A DNA stretch of 64,000 nt from Janthinobacterium saanense (GTDB taxonomy: Bacteria; Pseudomonadota; Gammaproteobacteria; Burkholderiales; Burkholderiaceae_D). The stretch covers positions 248,001-312,000 of the forward strand of contig NZ_JACHCI010000002.1 in NCBI RefSeq assembly GCF_014200675.1, in the 5' to 3' direction. The position numbers and the translations under genes are program-made. Below are positions 42,803 to 51,626 of the stretch, piece by piece. The notes under the pieces are model-generated. The model was given only the letters and a program-made list of their open reading frames with translations, was not told the origin of the DNA and ran no database searches. How positions within the stretch are numbered: position 1 is the stretch's first letter; the number at the start of each line of letters is the position of its first letter.

Positions 42803-43723
42803 ATGCACCCATCCACCCCAAGTCCGGCAGACATGGTCGACGCCCTCAACAATACTTTCGGCAAACATCCGGGCAAACGCGCTTCGCACGCCAAGGGCTT
42901 TTGCGCCAGCGGCGAATTCATTCCGGCACAGGGCGCAGCAGCATTGCTCGACAGCCCGCTGTTCAAGGCTGGCCCTTTGACTGCGATCGTGCGCTTTTCC
43001 ATCGGCGGCGGCAACCCTGGCGTGTCCGACAAGAGCCGCTCGGTGCGCGGCCTGGCGGTGCGCTTGCAGGGCGCCACGGAGAAATACGACCTGGTGCTGG
43101 TATCGGAACCGGTATTTTTCGCCGCCACGCCGGAATCGTTCGTCAGCTTCCTGGCCGCGCGCGTAGCCGATCCGGCCACGAAAAAGCCCGATCCCGCAAA
43201 AGTCGCGGCGCACAATGCGGCTTTCCCTGACGGTTTGCGCCAACCAGCCTTGCTGGCCAGCCACGCGGCGCCTGCGTCTTACGCTACCACCCCTTATTTT
43301 TCCAATAACGCCTTTGTGTTCAGCAACGCCGATGGCCGGCAGACCACCACCCGCCTGATCGTGGCGCCGGCTGCCGGCACCCACTACCTGAGCGCCGATC
43401 AGGAGCGCGACTTTTCCGACAACTTCCTGGAAGAAGAATTGGCGGCGCGCCTGGCGAACGGCTCCGCATCGTTCACCGTGTACGCGCAATTGCCGGCCGC
43501 CGGCGATACGCTGACTGACTCCAGCCAGCCATGGCAAGGAGCAGGGCAGGTCGCGCTAGGCGATTTGCACATAACCGGGCTGGCCGGCGCCGAACTGTGC
43601 GATGGCCTGGAATTCGTGCCCATCATCTTGCCACGCGGCATCGCGCCCTCGGACGACCCGATTCTGGTGTCGCGCGCAGCTGCGTATGCGGTGTCGCTGG
43701 CGCGGCGCAAGGCAGCGGCCTGA
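42803..43723 (+). CDS. Catalase-related peroxidase (small heme catalase family)
   Basis: The 306-residue protein matches the small catalase-like peroxidases: N-terminal GKRASHAKGFCASGEFIP with the distal His, VRFSIGGGNPG, SVRGLAVRLQ, and the C-terminal RAAAYAV holding the proximal Tyr and Arg. It is shorter than true catalases (about 480 residues). It would break down peroxides. It begins 31 bases after the anti-sigma gene, so it is likely the main target of the sigma/anti-sigma pair. No signal peptide is evident, so it is cytoplasmic. Confidence 0.88.
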   Translation: MHPSTPSPADMVDALNNTFGKHPGKRASHAKGFCASGEFIPAQGAAALLDSPLFKAGPLTAIVRFSIGGGNPGVSDKSRSVRGLAVRLQGATEKYDLVLVSEPVFFAATPESFVSFLAARVADPATKKPDPAKVAAHNAAFPDGLRQPALLASHAAPASYATTPYFSNNAFVFSNADGRQTTTRLIVAPAAGTHYLSADQERDFSDNFLEEELAARLANGSASFTVYAQLPAAGDTLTDSSQPWQGAGQVALGDLHITGLAGAELCDGLEFVPIILPRGIAPSDDPILVSRAAAYAVSLARRKAAA

Positions 43724-43792
43724 CATTCTGGCCACGTTGCGCCAAGGGCGAATGATATAGTGGCGGGAATGTATACACTGAAAGAAACTGCC

Positions 43793-44095
43793 ATGAAAAA
43801 CGACGTTACCGCTCACCGCCAGGCAAGCCAGGCACCTGCCAGGCTCAGCAAAGGGGACTTCGTCACCGTATTGCGCAAGCTGCTGCAAGAAGAAGAAAAG
43901 GCCGGCAAGACCAGCGTGGACGTACGCGCTGCAACCCTGCACACCGACGTTGGCGTTTATCCGGCGCGCGGCCACTCGATGCCCACCTGTTGCACCGTGA
44001 TGTATGAAGAGATGAAGCCGGGAGATGAGATACTGCTGACGCCACCCGGCGGCAAGGGACCTACGCTGCTGGTGCGGTATAAATTCCCGCGCTGA
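43793..44095 (+). CDS. Hypothetical protein (100 aa)
   Basis: A small protein with a helical N-terminus (DFVTVLRKLLQEEEKAGK) and a beta-rich C-terminal half containing adjacent cysteines (MPTCCTVMYEEM) and a PPGGKGPTLLVRYKF end. The start at 43793 has GAAAG upstream; an ATG at 43769 in the same frame is possible. It follows the catalase by 69 bases and may belong to the same stress unit. The family is not recognised. Confidence 0.6.
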   Translation: MKNDVTAHRQASQAPARLSKGDFVTVLRKLLQEEEKAGKTSVDVRAATLHTDVGVYPARGHSMPTCCTVMYEEMKPGDEILLTPPGGKGPTLLVRYKFPR

Positions 44096-44204
44096 AAATC
44101 GCGCTCTTGGCGCCAGTTTATCACCTGGCCGAGTGCAGACGATGCAGTCGCAGCGATACGTTTATGCGCTGCGCGTCATCACGCACTTGAAATTGGCCGG
44201 CGAC

Positions 44205-45110
44205 TCAAGCGCGCCGGTACATGCGGCATTCCGCCGCCAAGGCCAGCAAGTTCGGGTCGCGTTCGCGGCTTTTCAGCATCAGCAGGGTAATTAGCTGGTG
44301 CGAGGCATATTTTGCCTGCAGCGGCAGCAGTTCCAGGCGCGCGCTGAAGGCGCTGACCCGGCCTGGCAGCAGGCTGTAACCGAGGCCGCCGCTAACCATA
44401 TTAATCAGTGAAAAAATATCGCCCACCCGCATCGCCGTATGCGGCACGAAACCGGCCAGTGCAAAGGCGTGGTTGAAGCTTTGCGCCGTCACAAAGCCAT
44501 CGTTCAATGTGACGAATTTTTCATCGCGCAGCGCCTGCAAATCCACTGGCTGGCTGCCCGCATAGGGCGAACCCGGCGGGGCGGCCAGGAATACCTCGTC
44601 CTGGAACAGCGGCACCGACACCAGGTTGGCGTGGTGCTCTTCCCCCTGTTCGCCGATGATGATGGCGTCGAGCCGGCCATCGGCCAGGCTTTGCAGCAAT
44701 TCGCGGTTCGAACCCAGGGTCAGGTCGATATCGAGGCCCGGACGGCGCAATTTCAAGGCGATCACCAGTTGCGGTATGCAATGCAGGGTCAGCGAATACA
44801 GCGAACCAATTTTGAGCCGCACCGGGTTGATGCCCGACATTTCGCGCACCTTGCGCACGCCTTCCTCGCATTCGGCCAGCGCGCGCCGGGCTGATTCAGC
44901 GAAAGTGTAGGCCGTATGCAGCGGAATCAGGCTGCGTCCTTCGCGCTTGAACAGCGGGCAGCGCAAGCCTTCTTCCAGCGAGTGCAGCGCACGGTGTACG
45001 CTGACCGTGCTCTGTCCCAGGGTTTCGCCCACCCGCGCCAGGTTGTTCAGCTCCATAAAGCTGAGGAACACTTCCAGCTTTTTCAGCGTAATTTCTTCGT
45101 TAATGGCCAT
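44205..45110 (-). CDS. mdcR: LysR-family regulator of malonate utilisation
   Basis: The 301-residue LysR protein has an N-terminal winged HTH (LKKLEVFLSFMELNNLARVG, QSTVSVHRALHSLEEGL) and a ligand-binding domain (IGSLYSLTLHCIPQLV, DAIIIGEQG). It is divergent from mdcA and next to the whole malonate operon, the usual place for MdcR, which activates mdc genes in response to malonate. A perfect dyad with a LysR-type T-N11-A core lies between the two genes. Confidence 0.9.
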   Translation of the reverse strand: MAINEEITLKKLEVFLSFMELNNLARVGETLGQSTVSVHRALHSLEEGLRCPLFKREGRSLIPLHTAYTFAESARRALAECEEGVRKVREMSGINPVRLKIGSLYSLTLHCIPQLVIALKLRRPGLDIDLTLGSNRELLQSLADGRLDAIIIGEQGEEHHANLVSVPLFQDEVFLAAPPGSPYAGSQPVDLQALRDEKFVTLNDGFVTAQSFNHAFALAGFVPHTAMRVGDIFSLINMVSGGLGYSLLPGRVSAFSARLELLPLQAKYASHQLITLLMLKSRERDPNLLALAAECRMYRRA

Positions 45111-45130
45111 GAGGTCCCAGTTTTCACGCA

Positions 45131-45155
45131 GTTCATTAACCTGACAGTAATGAAC
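45131..45155. promoter_or_regulatory. Probable MdcR binding site (LysR-type dyad)
   Basis: GTTCATTA (45131-45138), 9 bases and TAATGAAC (45148-45155) form a perfect 8-bp dyad whose inner ATTA-N9-TAAT contains the T-N11-A signature of LysR proteins. It lies 21-45 bases upstream of mdcR and 76-100 upstream of mdcA, as expected for an activator site shared by divergent promoters. Confidence 0.7.
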
Positions 45156-45192
45156 ATGGTAGCAGCTTGATTGAAACCGCAGCGTTTTCTTT

Positions 45193-45212
45193 CTATCGTA
45201 TGGTTTCGATAG
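45193..45212. promoter_or_regulatory. Second dyad close to mdcA
   Basis: CTATCG (45193-45198) and CGATAG (45207-45212), 8 bases apart, form a dyad 19 bases before mdcA. It may be a second regulator site near the transcription start. Confidence 0.4.
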
Positions 45213-45230
45213 AGCTCATACGGAGACAGG

Positions 45231-46895
45231 ATGTCCACCGCAACGCCACCTCAGCCCAAACAATGGGACAAGAGACGTACTGAAAAGCGGCGCCGCCTCG
45301 ATGCCGTGCGCCATTACGCCAGCGGCCCCGTGCTGCAGCAGGCCGATATGGTCGCCGTACTGGAAACCTTGCTGGCTCCGGGCGACCGGGTTGTTTTGGA
45401 GGGCAATAACCAGAAGCAGGCCGACTTCCTGGCGCGCATGCTGGCCAGGGTCAATCCCGACAAGATCAACCATCTGCACCTGATCATGCCCAGCGTCAGC
45501 CTGCCCGAACACCTGGATTTGTTCGAGCGCGGCATCGCCCGCAAGCTCGATTTCTCGTTCGCCGGCACGCAAAGCCTGCGCATCGCCCAATTTTTGCAAG
45601 ATGGCTTGCTCGAAGTGGGCGCCATCCACACGTATATCGAACTGTATGCGCGATTGTTCGTTGACCTGACGCCCAATGTGGTGATGGTGGCCGGCTATAT
45701 GGCCGACCGCCAGGGCAATCTGTACACGGGGCCCAGCACCGAAGATACGCCCACCCTGGTCGAATCGGCCGCTTTCCGCGATGGCATCGTGATCGCCCAG
45801 GTCAACCAGATCGTCGACGACGTGAGCGATCTGCCACGGGTCGATATACCTGGTTCCTGGGTCGATTTCGTGGTGCAGTCCGACAAACCGTTTTTTATCG
45901 AACCCCTGTTTACCCGCGATCCACGCGTGATCAAGCCGGTGCACGTGCTGATGGCGATGATGGCGATACGCGGCGTGTATGAAAAACACCAGGTGCAGTC
46001 GCTCAATCACGGCATCGGTTTCAATACGGCGGCCATCGAGCTGATTTTGCCCACCTATGGCGAGCGTCTGGGTTTGAAGGGCAAGATTTGCCGCAACTGG
46101 GTGCTCAATCCGCATCCAACCCTGATACCGGCGATAGAAACGGGCTGGGTCGAGAGCGTGCATTGCTTCGGCGCCGAACTGGGCATGGAGCAGTATGCGG
46201 CGGCCCGGCCCGACGTATTTTTCACGGGCCGCGACGGTTCCATGCGCTCGAACCGCGCGCTGTGCCAGCTGGCCGGCCAGTATGCGGTCGACCTGTTCAT
46301 CGGCGCCACCTTGCAGATGGATGGCGCCGGCAATTCATCGACAGTGACCAATGGCCGCCTGGCCGGCTTCGGTGGCGCGCCCAATATGGGCCACGACCCG
46401 CATGGCAGGCGCCACCCGACGCCGGCCTGGCTGGACTTGATCGAAACCGACGATCCGCTGGCGCGTGGCAAAAAGCTGGTGGTGCAAATGGTGGAAACCT
46501 TCCAGGACGGCGGCCAGCCTACCATCGTCGAATCGCTCGATGCGGTGGCGGTAGGGAAAGCCAGCGGCATGCCGCTGGCGCCCGTGATGATTTATGGCGA
46601 CGATGTGACCCACGTGCTGACCGAGGAAGGCATCGCGTATTTATACAAAGCGCGCTCGCTCGAAGAGCGCAAGGCCATGCTGGCGGCGGTGGCGGGCGTG
46701 ACGCCCATCGGCCTGCGGCACGACCCGAAAACCACGGCCAGCCTGCGTGCCAGCGGCCTGATCGCGCTGCCGGAAGACATCGGCGTGCAGCGCGGCGAAG
46801 CCAGCCGCTCGCTGCTGGCGGCCAAAAGCATCGCCGACCTGGTGGACTGGTCTGGCGGACTGTATCAGCCACCGGCCAAATTCAGGAGCTGGTAA
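45231..46895 (+). CDS. mdcA: Malonate decarboxylase alpha subunit (acetyl-S-ACP:malonate ACP transferase)
   Basis: The 554-residue protein is the CoA-transferase-like subunit that exchanges acetate for malonate on the acyl carrier subunit MdcC. Typical segments are APGDRVVLEGNNQKQADFL, TPNVVMVAGYMADRQGNLY and NGRLAGFGGAPNMGHDPHG. GGAG precedes the start at a good distance. It is the first gene of the malonate operon, and its stop overlaps the mdcB start by one base (TAATG). Confidence 0.95.
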   Translation: MSTATPPQPKQWDKRRTEKRRRLDAVRHYASGPVLQQADMVAVLETLLAPGDRVVLEGNNQKQADFLARMLARVNPDKINHLHLIMPSVSLPEHLDLFERGIARKLDFSFAGTQSLRIAQFLQDGLLEVGAIHTYIELYARLFVDLTPNVVMVAGYMADRQGNLYTGPSTEDTPTLVESAAFRDGIVIAQVNQIVDDVSDLPRVDIPGSWVDFVVQSDKPFFIEPLFTRDPRVIKPVHVLMAMMAIRGVYEKHQVQSLNHGIGFNTAAIELILPTYGERLGLKGKICRNWVLNPHPTLIPAIETGWVESVHCFGAELGMEQYAAARPDVFFTGRDGSMRSNRALCQLAGQYAVDLFIGATLQMDGAGNSSTVTNGRLAGFGGAPNMGHDPHGRRHPTPAWLDLIETDDPLARGKKLVVQMVETFQDGGQPTIVESLDAVAVGKASGMPLAPVMIYGDDVTHVLTEEGIAYLYKARSLEERKAMLAAVAGVTPIGLRHDPKTTASLRASGLIALPEDIGVQRGEASRSLLAAKSIADLVDWSGGLYQPPAKFRSW

Positions 46896-47794
46896 TGACG
46901 ATCATGACAACTCTACAAGTACGGCAGCGCCCAAGCAGCCTGACACCTGCGGCGCTGGCCACGCAGGTGGTGCAAGCCTTGCTCGATGAAGTCACCCTGA
47001 CGCCGAAACCTGGCCTGGTCGACCTGCGCAGCCGTGGCGCACACACGGACTTGAACTGGGCGCTGATGTGCCATTCGGCTTGCGTGCTGCAACCGGTGTT
47101 TGCCGCGCTGGCCGACGCCGGTTGGCATGCGTATCAAGATGACGACAGCCTGCGCCAGCAGATAGGGCGCATCGGCCGGCATGGCGAGGCGCTGATGATG
47201 GCGGCGACGGGCGGCGTCAACACCCATCGCGGCGCCATCTGGGCGCTGGGCCTGCTGGTCACGGCCGCCGCGCAGCTGTCCGTGCGCGGCGCCATGCTGA
47301 CGCCCGCTGCGGTTGCCGCCCGTGCCGCCGCGCTGGCGCGTTTGCCTGACCGTGGCGCGCCGCCAGAGACGGGCAACAAGGGCGAACTGGCTTGCCGCCA
47401 GTACCAGGTGGACGGCGCGCGTGGCCAGGCCATGGCGGGCTTTCCGCATGTGATCGATATCGGCTTGCCCTGTTTGCGCGCTTCGCGGGCACGCGGCGAC
47501 ACTGAAACCACGGCGCGCCTCAATGCGCTGCTGGCCATCATCGCGCAGCTGGACGATACCTGCGTGCTGTCGCGCGGCGGCAAGGCGACCTTGCTGGACA
47601 TGCAGGCTGGCGCGGCGCAGGTGCTGGCCGCTGGCGGCGCGGCCAGCAAGGAGGGCAGCGCTGCCTTGCTCGCGCTGGAAGCGCAGATGCTGGAGCGGGG
47701 CGTGTCGCCGGGCGGCGCGGCCGACCTGCTGGCGGCGACCTTATTCCTCGACAGCCTCGATAACACAGATGGAGCACAGCATGGAACAGCGTGA
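46895..47794 (+). CDS. mdcB: Triphosphoribosyl-dephospho-CoA synthase
   Basis: The 299-residue enzyme makes the precursor of the malonate decarboxylase prosthetic group from ATP and dephospho-CoA. Family motifs are LTPKPGLVDLRSRGAH, TGGVNTHRGAIWALGLL and LDDTCVLSRGG. AGGAG lies 7 bases before ATG 46895, and the gene overlaps mdcA by one base and mdcC by 14. MdcG then transfers the product to MdcC. Confidence 0.95.
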   Translation: MTIMTTLQVRQRPSSLTPAALATQVVQALLDEVTLTPKPGLVDLRSRGAHTDLNWALMCHSACVLQPVFAALADAGWHAYQDDDSLRQQIGRIGRHGEALMMAATGGVNTHRGAIWALGLLVTAAAQLSVRGAMLTPAAVAARAAALARLPDRGAPPETGNKGELACRQYQVDGARGQAMAGFPHVIDIGLPCLRASRARGDTETTARLNALLAIIAQLDDTCVLSRGGKATLLDMQAGAAQVLAAGGAASKEGSAALLALEAQMLERGVSPGGAADLLAATLFLDSLDNTDGAQHGTA

Positions 47795-48089
47795 ATATAC
47801 CTTTGCGGCGGGCTTGCCCGCTGCCGGACGGGCCCTGGCCGGCGTGGTGGGCTCGGGCGATCTGGAAGTGCTGCTGCAGCCGCACGCGGAGGGTCTGATC
47901 CTTATTGTGGTCAACACCTCGGTCGATGGCAAGGGCGCCGTCTGGGATGCCTTGCTTGCTCGCGTGTTTGGCGGCGAACCGCTGCCGGCGGCCAGCATCA
48001 TCATCAACGACTGCGGCGCCACGCCCGGCGTGGTGCGCATGCGCATAGAACAGGCATATGAAGAACTGACATCACAGGGGCAGGCATGA
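47781..48089 (+). CDS. mdcC: Malonate decarboxylase acyl carrier subunit (delta)
   Basis: The 102-residue acyl carrier has Ser25 in VVGSGDLEV, the position of the phosphoribosyl-dephospho-CoA attachment in characterised MdcC proteins, and the family end INDCGATPGVVRMRIEQ. It carries acetyl or malonyl thioesters between MdcA and MdcDE. GGAG is 6 bases before ATG 47781, inside the end of mdcB. Its stop overlaps the mdcD start in ATGA. Confidence 0.94.
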   Translation: MEQREYTFAAGLPAAGRALAGVVGSGDLEVLLQPHAEGLILIVVNTSVDGKGAVWDALLARVFGGEPLPAASIIINDCGATPGVVRMRIEQAYEELTSQGQA

Positions 48090-48940
48090 GCACACAGGAA
48101 CAACTGCTGGAACGCGACAGCTTTATCGAGCGCAGCGCGCGCAGCCGCGCCCGGGCGCTACTGGATGCTGGCAGCATGCGCGAACTGCTCGATCCGTTTT
48201 GCGGCGTGGCTTCGCCCTGGCTGCCGCAGCAGGGCGTCACCGCCCAGGCGGACGATGGCGTGGTGGTAGCCAAGGGCCTGTTCAACGGCCAGAGCACCGT
48301 GGTACTGGCGATTGAAGGCGCTTACCAGGGCGGCAGCATGGGTGAAGTGGGCGGCGCCAAGATCGCCGGCGCGCTGGAACTGGCGGCCGAAGACAACCGG
48401 CGTGGCATACCGACCCGCGCCGTGATCCTGTTCGAGACGGGCGGCGTGCGCCTGCAGGAGGCGAACCTTGGGCTGGCCGCCATCGCCGATATCCAGGCTG
48501 CCATCGTGGACTTGCGCCGCTATCAGCCGGTGATCGGCATCAGTGCGGGCACCGTGGGCTGCTACGGCGGCATGTCGATTGCGGCGGGCTTGTGCAGCTA
48601 TCTTGTCGTCACCCGCGAAGCGCGCCTTGGCCTCAATGGCCCGGCCGTGATTGAGCAGGAAGCAGGTGTAGCCGAATTCAACTCGCGCGACAAACCCTTT
48701 ATCTGGAGTCTGACCGGTGGCGAGCAGCGTTATCACAGCGGCCTGGTGGACGCCTATGTGGCAGACGATACGCTGCAGATCCGCAGCACCGTAGCAAGCC
48801 TGTTCCAGCGCGGCCTGCCGGCACAGCACCGCAGCGCACAGGTGGATGGCTTCCTGGCGCGGCTGGCGGAAGTCGATGCCAGCGTGCAGGTGACGCCAGA
48901 CACCGTGCGCCGCATTTACAGCAAAGGATATGCAGCATGA
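48086..48940 (+). CDS. mdcD: Malonyl-S-ACP decarboxylase beta subunit
   Basis: The 284-residue protein has the crotonase/carboxyltransferase fold seen in MdcD: ALEGAYQGGSMGEVGGAKIA, FETGGVRLQEANLGLAAIA and ISAGTVGCYGGMSIAAG. With MdcE it decarboxylates malonyl on the carrier to regenerate acetyl, without biotin. It is overlapped with mdcC and mdcE by ATGA, so these subunits are translationally coupled. Confidence 0.94.
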   Translation: MSTQEQLLERDSFIERSARSRARALLDAGSMRELLDPFCGVASPWLPQQGVTAQADDGVVVAKGLFNGQSTVVLAIEGAYQGGSMGEVGGAKIAGALELAAEDNRRGIPTRAVILFETGGVRLQEANLGLAAIADIQAAIVDLRRYQPVIGISAGTVGCYGGMSIAAGLCSYLVVTREARLGLNGPAVIEQEAGVAEFNSRDKPFIWSLTGGEQRYHSGLVDAYVADDTLQIRSTVASLFQRGLPAQHRSAQVDGFLARLAEVDASVQVTPDTVRRIYSKGYAA

Positions 48941-49773
48941 GCACCATCGAATACAGCCGTGGCGCCGTCTGGCTGGCGGCACTGACTGCCAACGCGGCAG
49001 CAGCACCGTCTTATCCTGCCTCGGTGCGCGTCATCGATGCGCCGCTGGCCGGACACCATGCGCGCTATATCGTCGTCGTGCCCGATTCCTCGAACCGTTT
49101 TGCCCGCGCACGCACTGGTGAAGTCGGCCTGGCCGAAGGCTGGCAGCTGGCGCGGGCGGTGCAGGAGGTGGTGCTGCTCGACCGCGATCTGGCCGTCAAA
49201 CGCCCGATTGTCGCCATCATCGATGTGGCCAGCCAGGCTTATGGCCGGCTGGAAGAAGCGTATGGCATACACCAGGCGCTGGCTGGTGCGGCAGGCGCGT
49301 ATGCCGAAGCGCGGCTGGCGGGCCACCCGGTGATCGGCCTGATCGTCGGCAAAGCCATGTCGGGCGCTTTTCTCGCCCATGGTTACCAGGCCAACCGGCT
49401 GATCGCGCTGGACGATCCGCAAGTGATGGTGCACGCCATGGGCAAGGCCTCGGCCGCGCGCATCACCTTGCGTTCGGTGGAAGCGCTGGAAGCGCTGGCT
49501 GTCACCGTTGCGCCGATGGCGTACGACATCAAGAACTACGCGAGCCTGGGCCTGCTGTGGCAAACCCTGGAAGTCACCCAGCCAGACCAGCCCTCGCCAG
49601 ACGATATCGCACTGGTCGAACAGAGCTTGCAGGCAGCGCTGGCAGATATCCGCGTCGATGCCGAACGCGGCCTGGCCAGCCGTCTGGGCGCGGCCAACCG
49701 GCAAGCGTCGCTGCGCGTGCGTGAATTACTGCGCCAGCAATGGGTGGAGAAGGAGGAGGGGCAGGGCAGCTAG
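48937..49773 (+). CDS. mdcE: Malonyl-S-ACP decarboxylase gamma subunit
   Basis: The 278-residue partner of MdcD has the same general fold: VVPDSSNRFARARTGEVGLA, IDVASQAYGRLEEAYGIH and IGLIVGKAMSGAFLAHGYQA. It completes the biotin-independent decarboxylase core. A gap of 74 bases with no terminator separates it from the transporter genes, which have their own ribosome site. Confidence 0.94.
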   Translation: MSTIEYSRGAVWLAALTANAAAAPSYPASVRVIDAPLAGHHARYIVVVPDSSNRFARARTGEVGLAEGWQLARAVQEVVLLDRDLAVKRPIVAIIDVASQAYGRLEEAYGIHQALAGAAGAYAEARLAGHPVIGLIVGKAMSGAFLAHGYQANRLIALDDPQVMVHAMGKASAARITLRSVEALEALAVTVAPMAYDIKNYASLGLLWQTLEVTQPDQPSPDDIALVEQSLQAALADIRVDAERGLASRLGAANRQASLRVRELLRQQWVEKEEGQGS

Positions 49774-49847
49774 CAGTGTATAAAAAATCACAATACGAGA
49801 AGACAGAGAAGACTTGAAAGTCATTCCATGCTAACGGAGACAACACC

Positions 49848-50261
49848 ATGATTATCTACGGAACCGCATTACTGGCGCTTTGCCATTTGCTCGGCATCTT
49901 CCTGGGCGACCTGCTCGGCCAGTTGATGGGCGTGAAAACCAATGTGGGCGGGGTCGGCATCGCCATGCTGCTGCTCATTTTCGCCCGCCTGTACCTGCAG
50001 CACAAGCAGTGGATGCCGGCCTTGACCGAACGCGGCGTCGAATACTGGGGCGCCATGTATATCCCGGTGGTGGTGGCGATGGCTGCCCAGCAGGATGTGG
50101 TGGCAGCATTGCGCGGCGGGCCGGTAGCGGTGCTGGCCGCCTTGGGCGCGGTATTGATCTGCGCCTGCGCCATCTCGCTGATCAACCGCATGGAAAAACC
50201 GGAGGCGATTGCCGCTGCTGACGATACCTTGAACCTGGCCAAGGAGGTGCACCATGCTTGA
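49848..50261 (+). CDS. madL: Malonate transporter subunit MadL
   Basis: The 137-residue membrane protein has about four hydrophobic helices (ALLALCHLLGIFLGDLLGQL; VGIAMLLLIFARLYL; VLAALGAVLICACAISLIN) and matches MadL in length. MadL and MadM form a sodium- or proton-coupled malonate carrier first described in Malonomonas. CGGAG precedes the start. Its end overlaps madM by 8 bases. Confidence 0.9.
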   Translation: MIIYGTALLALCHLLGIFLGDLLGQLMGVKTNVGGVGIAMLLLIFARLYLQHKQWMPALTERGVEYWGAMYIPVVVAMAAQQDVVAALRGGPVAVLAALGAVLICACAISLINRMEKPEAIAAADDTLNLAKEVHHA

Positions 50262-51018
50262 AATCTTTGAAAAAGCCGCCCTGAACAATGGCCTGGTGAC
50301 GGCGTTTGCCTTTGTCGGCCTGATCGTGCTGCTGTCCGGCGCGCTGTCACGCTACCTGACCCTGGGCCGCGTGCACGGCTCGGCGATCGCCATCGTGATC
50401 GGGCTTGGCCTGGCTTACTGGGGCGGTATCCATAGCGGCGGCCATAAAGGCCTGGCCGATTTATCGCTGTTTGGCGGCATAGGATTAATGGGCGGCGCCA
50501 TGTTGCGCGACTTCGCCATCGTTGCCACCGCCTTCGAAGTGCAGGCGGTAGAAGCGCGCAAGGCTGGATTGATCGGCGTCATCGCGCTGTTGCTGGGCAT
50601 CGTGCTGCCCTTCATCGTGGGCGCCAGCGTGGCGTATCTGTTTGGTTATTCGGACGCCGTCAGCATGACCACCATAGGCGCCGGCGCCGTGACCTATATC
50701 GTCGGCCCCGTCACGGGCGCGGCCATCGGCGCCAGTTCCGACGTGATGGCGCTCAGTATCGCGGCCGGCTTGATCAAGGCCATCATGGTGATGGTGGGCA
50801 CGCCGGTGGCGGCGCGCTTTTTGCGCCTGAAAACGCCGCGCTCGGCGATGGTCTTTGGCGGCCTGGCGGGCACGGTCAGCGGCGTGTCGGCCGGCCTGGC
50901 GGCCACTGACCGCAAGCTGGTGCCGTATGGTGCACTGGTGGCGACTTTTCATACTGGCCTGGGCTGTCTGCTGGGGCCGTCGCTGCTGTTTTTTGCCGTG
51001 AAAGCGGTAATGGGCTGA
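50254..51018 (+). CDS. madM: Malonate transporter subunit MadM
   Basis: The 254-residue membrane protein has about seven hydrophobic helices, with family segments HSGGHKGLADLSLFGGIGLM and VGPVTGAAIGASSDVMALSI. It is the larger partner of MadL. In this operon MadLM takes the place of the MdcF permease used in Klebsiella. The stop overlaps the mdcG start by one base (TGATG). Confidence 0.9.
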   Translation: MLEIFEKAALNNGLVTAFAFVGLIVLLSGALSRYLTLGRVHGSAIAIVIGLGLAYWGGIHSGGHKGLADLSLFGGIGLMGGAMLRDFAIVATAFEVQAVEARKAGLIGVIALLLGIVLPFIVGASVAYLFGYSDAVSMTTIGAGAVTYIVGPVTGAAIGASSDVMALSIAAGLIKAIMVMVGTPVAARFLRLKTPRSAMVFGGLAGTVSGVSAGLAATDRKLVPYGALVATFHTGLGCLLGPSLLFFAVKAVMG

Positions 51019-51626
51019 TGGTGGCCTACCGCCCGCATGACTTGCTATGGGCGCGCGCCTGGCCGCAGGACGCAGCCTTACCCGATTGGGTGTGCCCGCA
51101 ATGGCTGGCGATGGCGCCGCTGGTAGTACGGCGCGCGCCAGCCGCCAGCGGGCGCATAGCAGTAGGGCTGCGCGGCATGGCCCGCAGCCAGCGCCACGCT
51201 ACCGAAATCGACGCCAGCGCCGTGCTGCGCTGCGTGACGCCAGAAATGCTGGCGACCAGCGTACCAGCCTGGCCCGACTGCCACGCCATCGAAGCGCTGC
51301 ATCAACTCAAGCCGCTGCTGGATGCCACCGGCTTGCCGTGGGGACCAACGGGTGGCGTGGGTTTTGCACTGGCCAGCGGCTTGCCGGTGCTGCGCATCGA
51401 TAGTGACCTCGATCTGCTGCTGCGTTTGGACTGTCCACCCAATGCGGCGCAGGCAGCCGCCTTGCGCAGCATCGCTGCGAGCGTGAGCAACTGCCGGCTC
51501 GACCTGCAGATCGACACGGGTGCTGGTGGCTTTGCCTATGCCGAGTGGGCGGCCGGGCGACCCCGCGTGCTGCTGAAAACGGCGCTGGGACCTGTGCTGA
51601 CGGCGTCGCCGTGGGAGCAGCCATGA
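51018..51626 (+). CDS. mdcG: Phosphoribosyl-dephospho-CoA transferase
   Basis: The 202-residue nucleotidyltransferase attaches the MdcB product to Ser25 of MdcC to make the active carrier. It has the family opening RPHDLLWARAW, RGMARSQRHA, GPTGGVGFALASGLPVL and the catalytic acidic run RIDSDLDLLLRLD. The ATGA overlap with mdcH couples the two. Confidence 0.93.
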   Translation: MVAYRPHDLLWARAWPQDAALPDWVCPQWLAMAPLVVRRAPAASGRIAVGLRGMARSQRHATEIDASAVLRCVTPEMLATSVPAWPDCHAIEALHQLKPLLDATGLPWGPTGGVGFALASGLPVLRIDSDLDLLLRLDCPPNAAQAAALRSIAASVSNCRLDLQIDTGAGGFAYAEWAAGRPRVLLKTALGPVLTASPWEQP

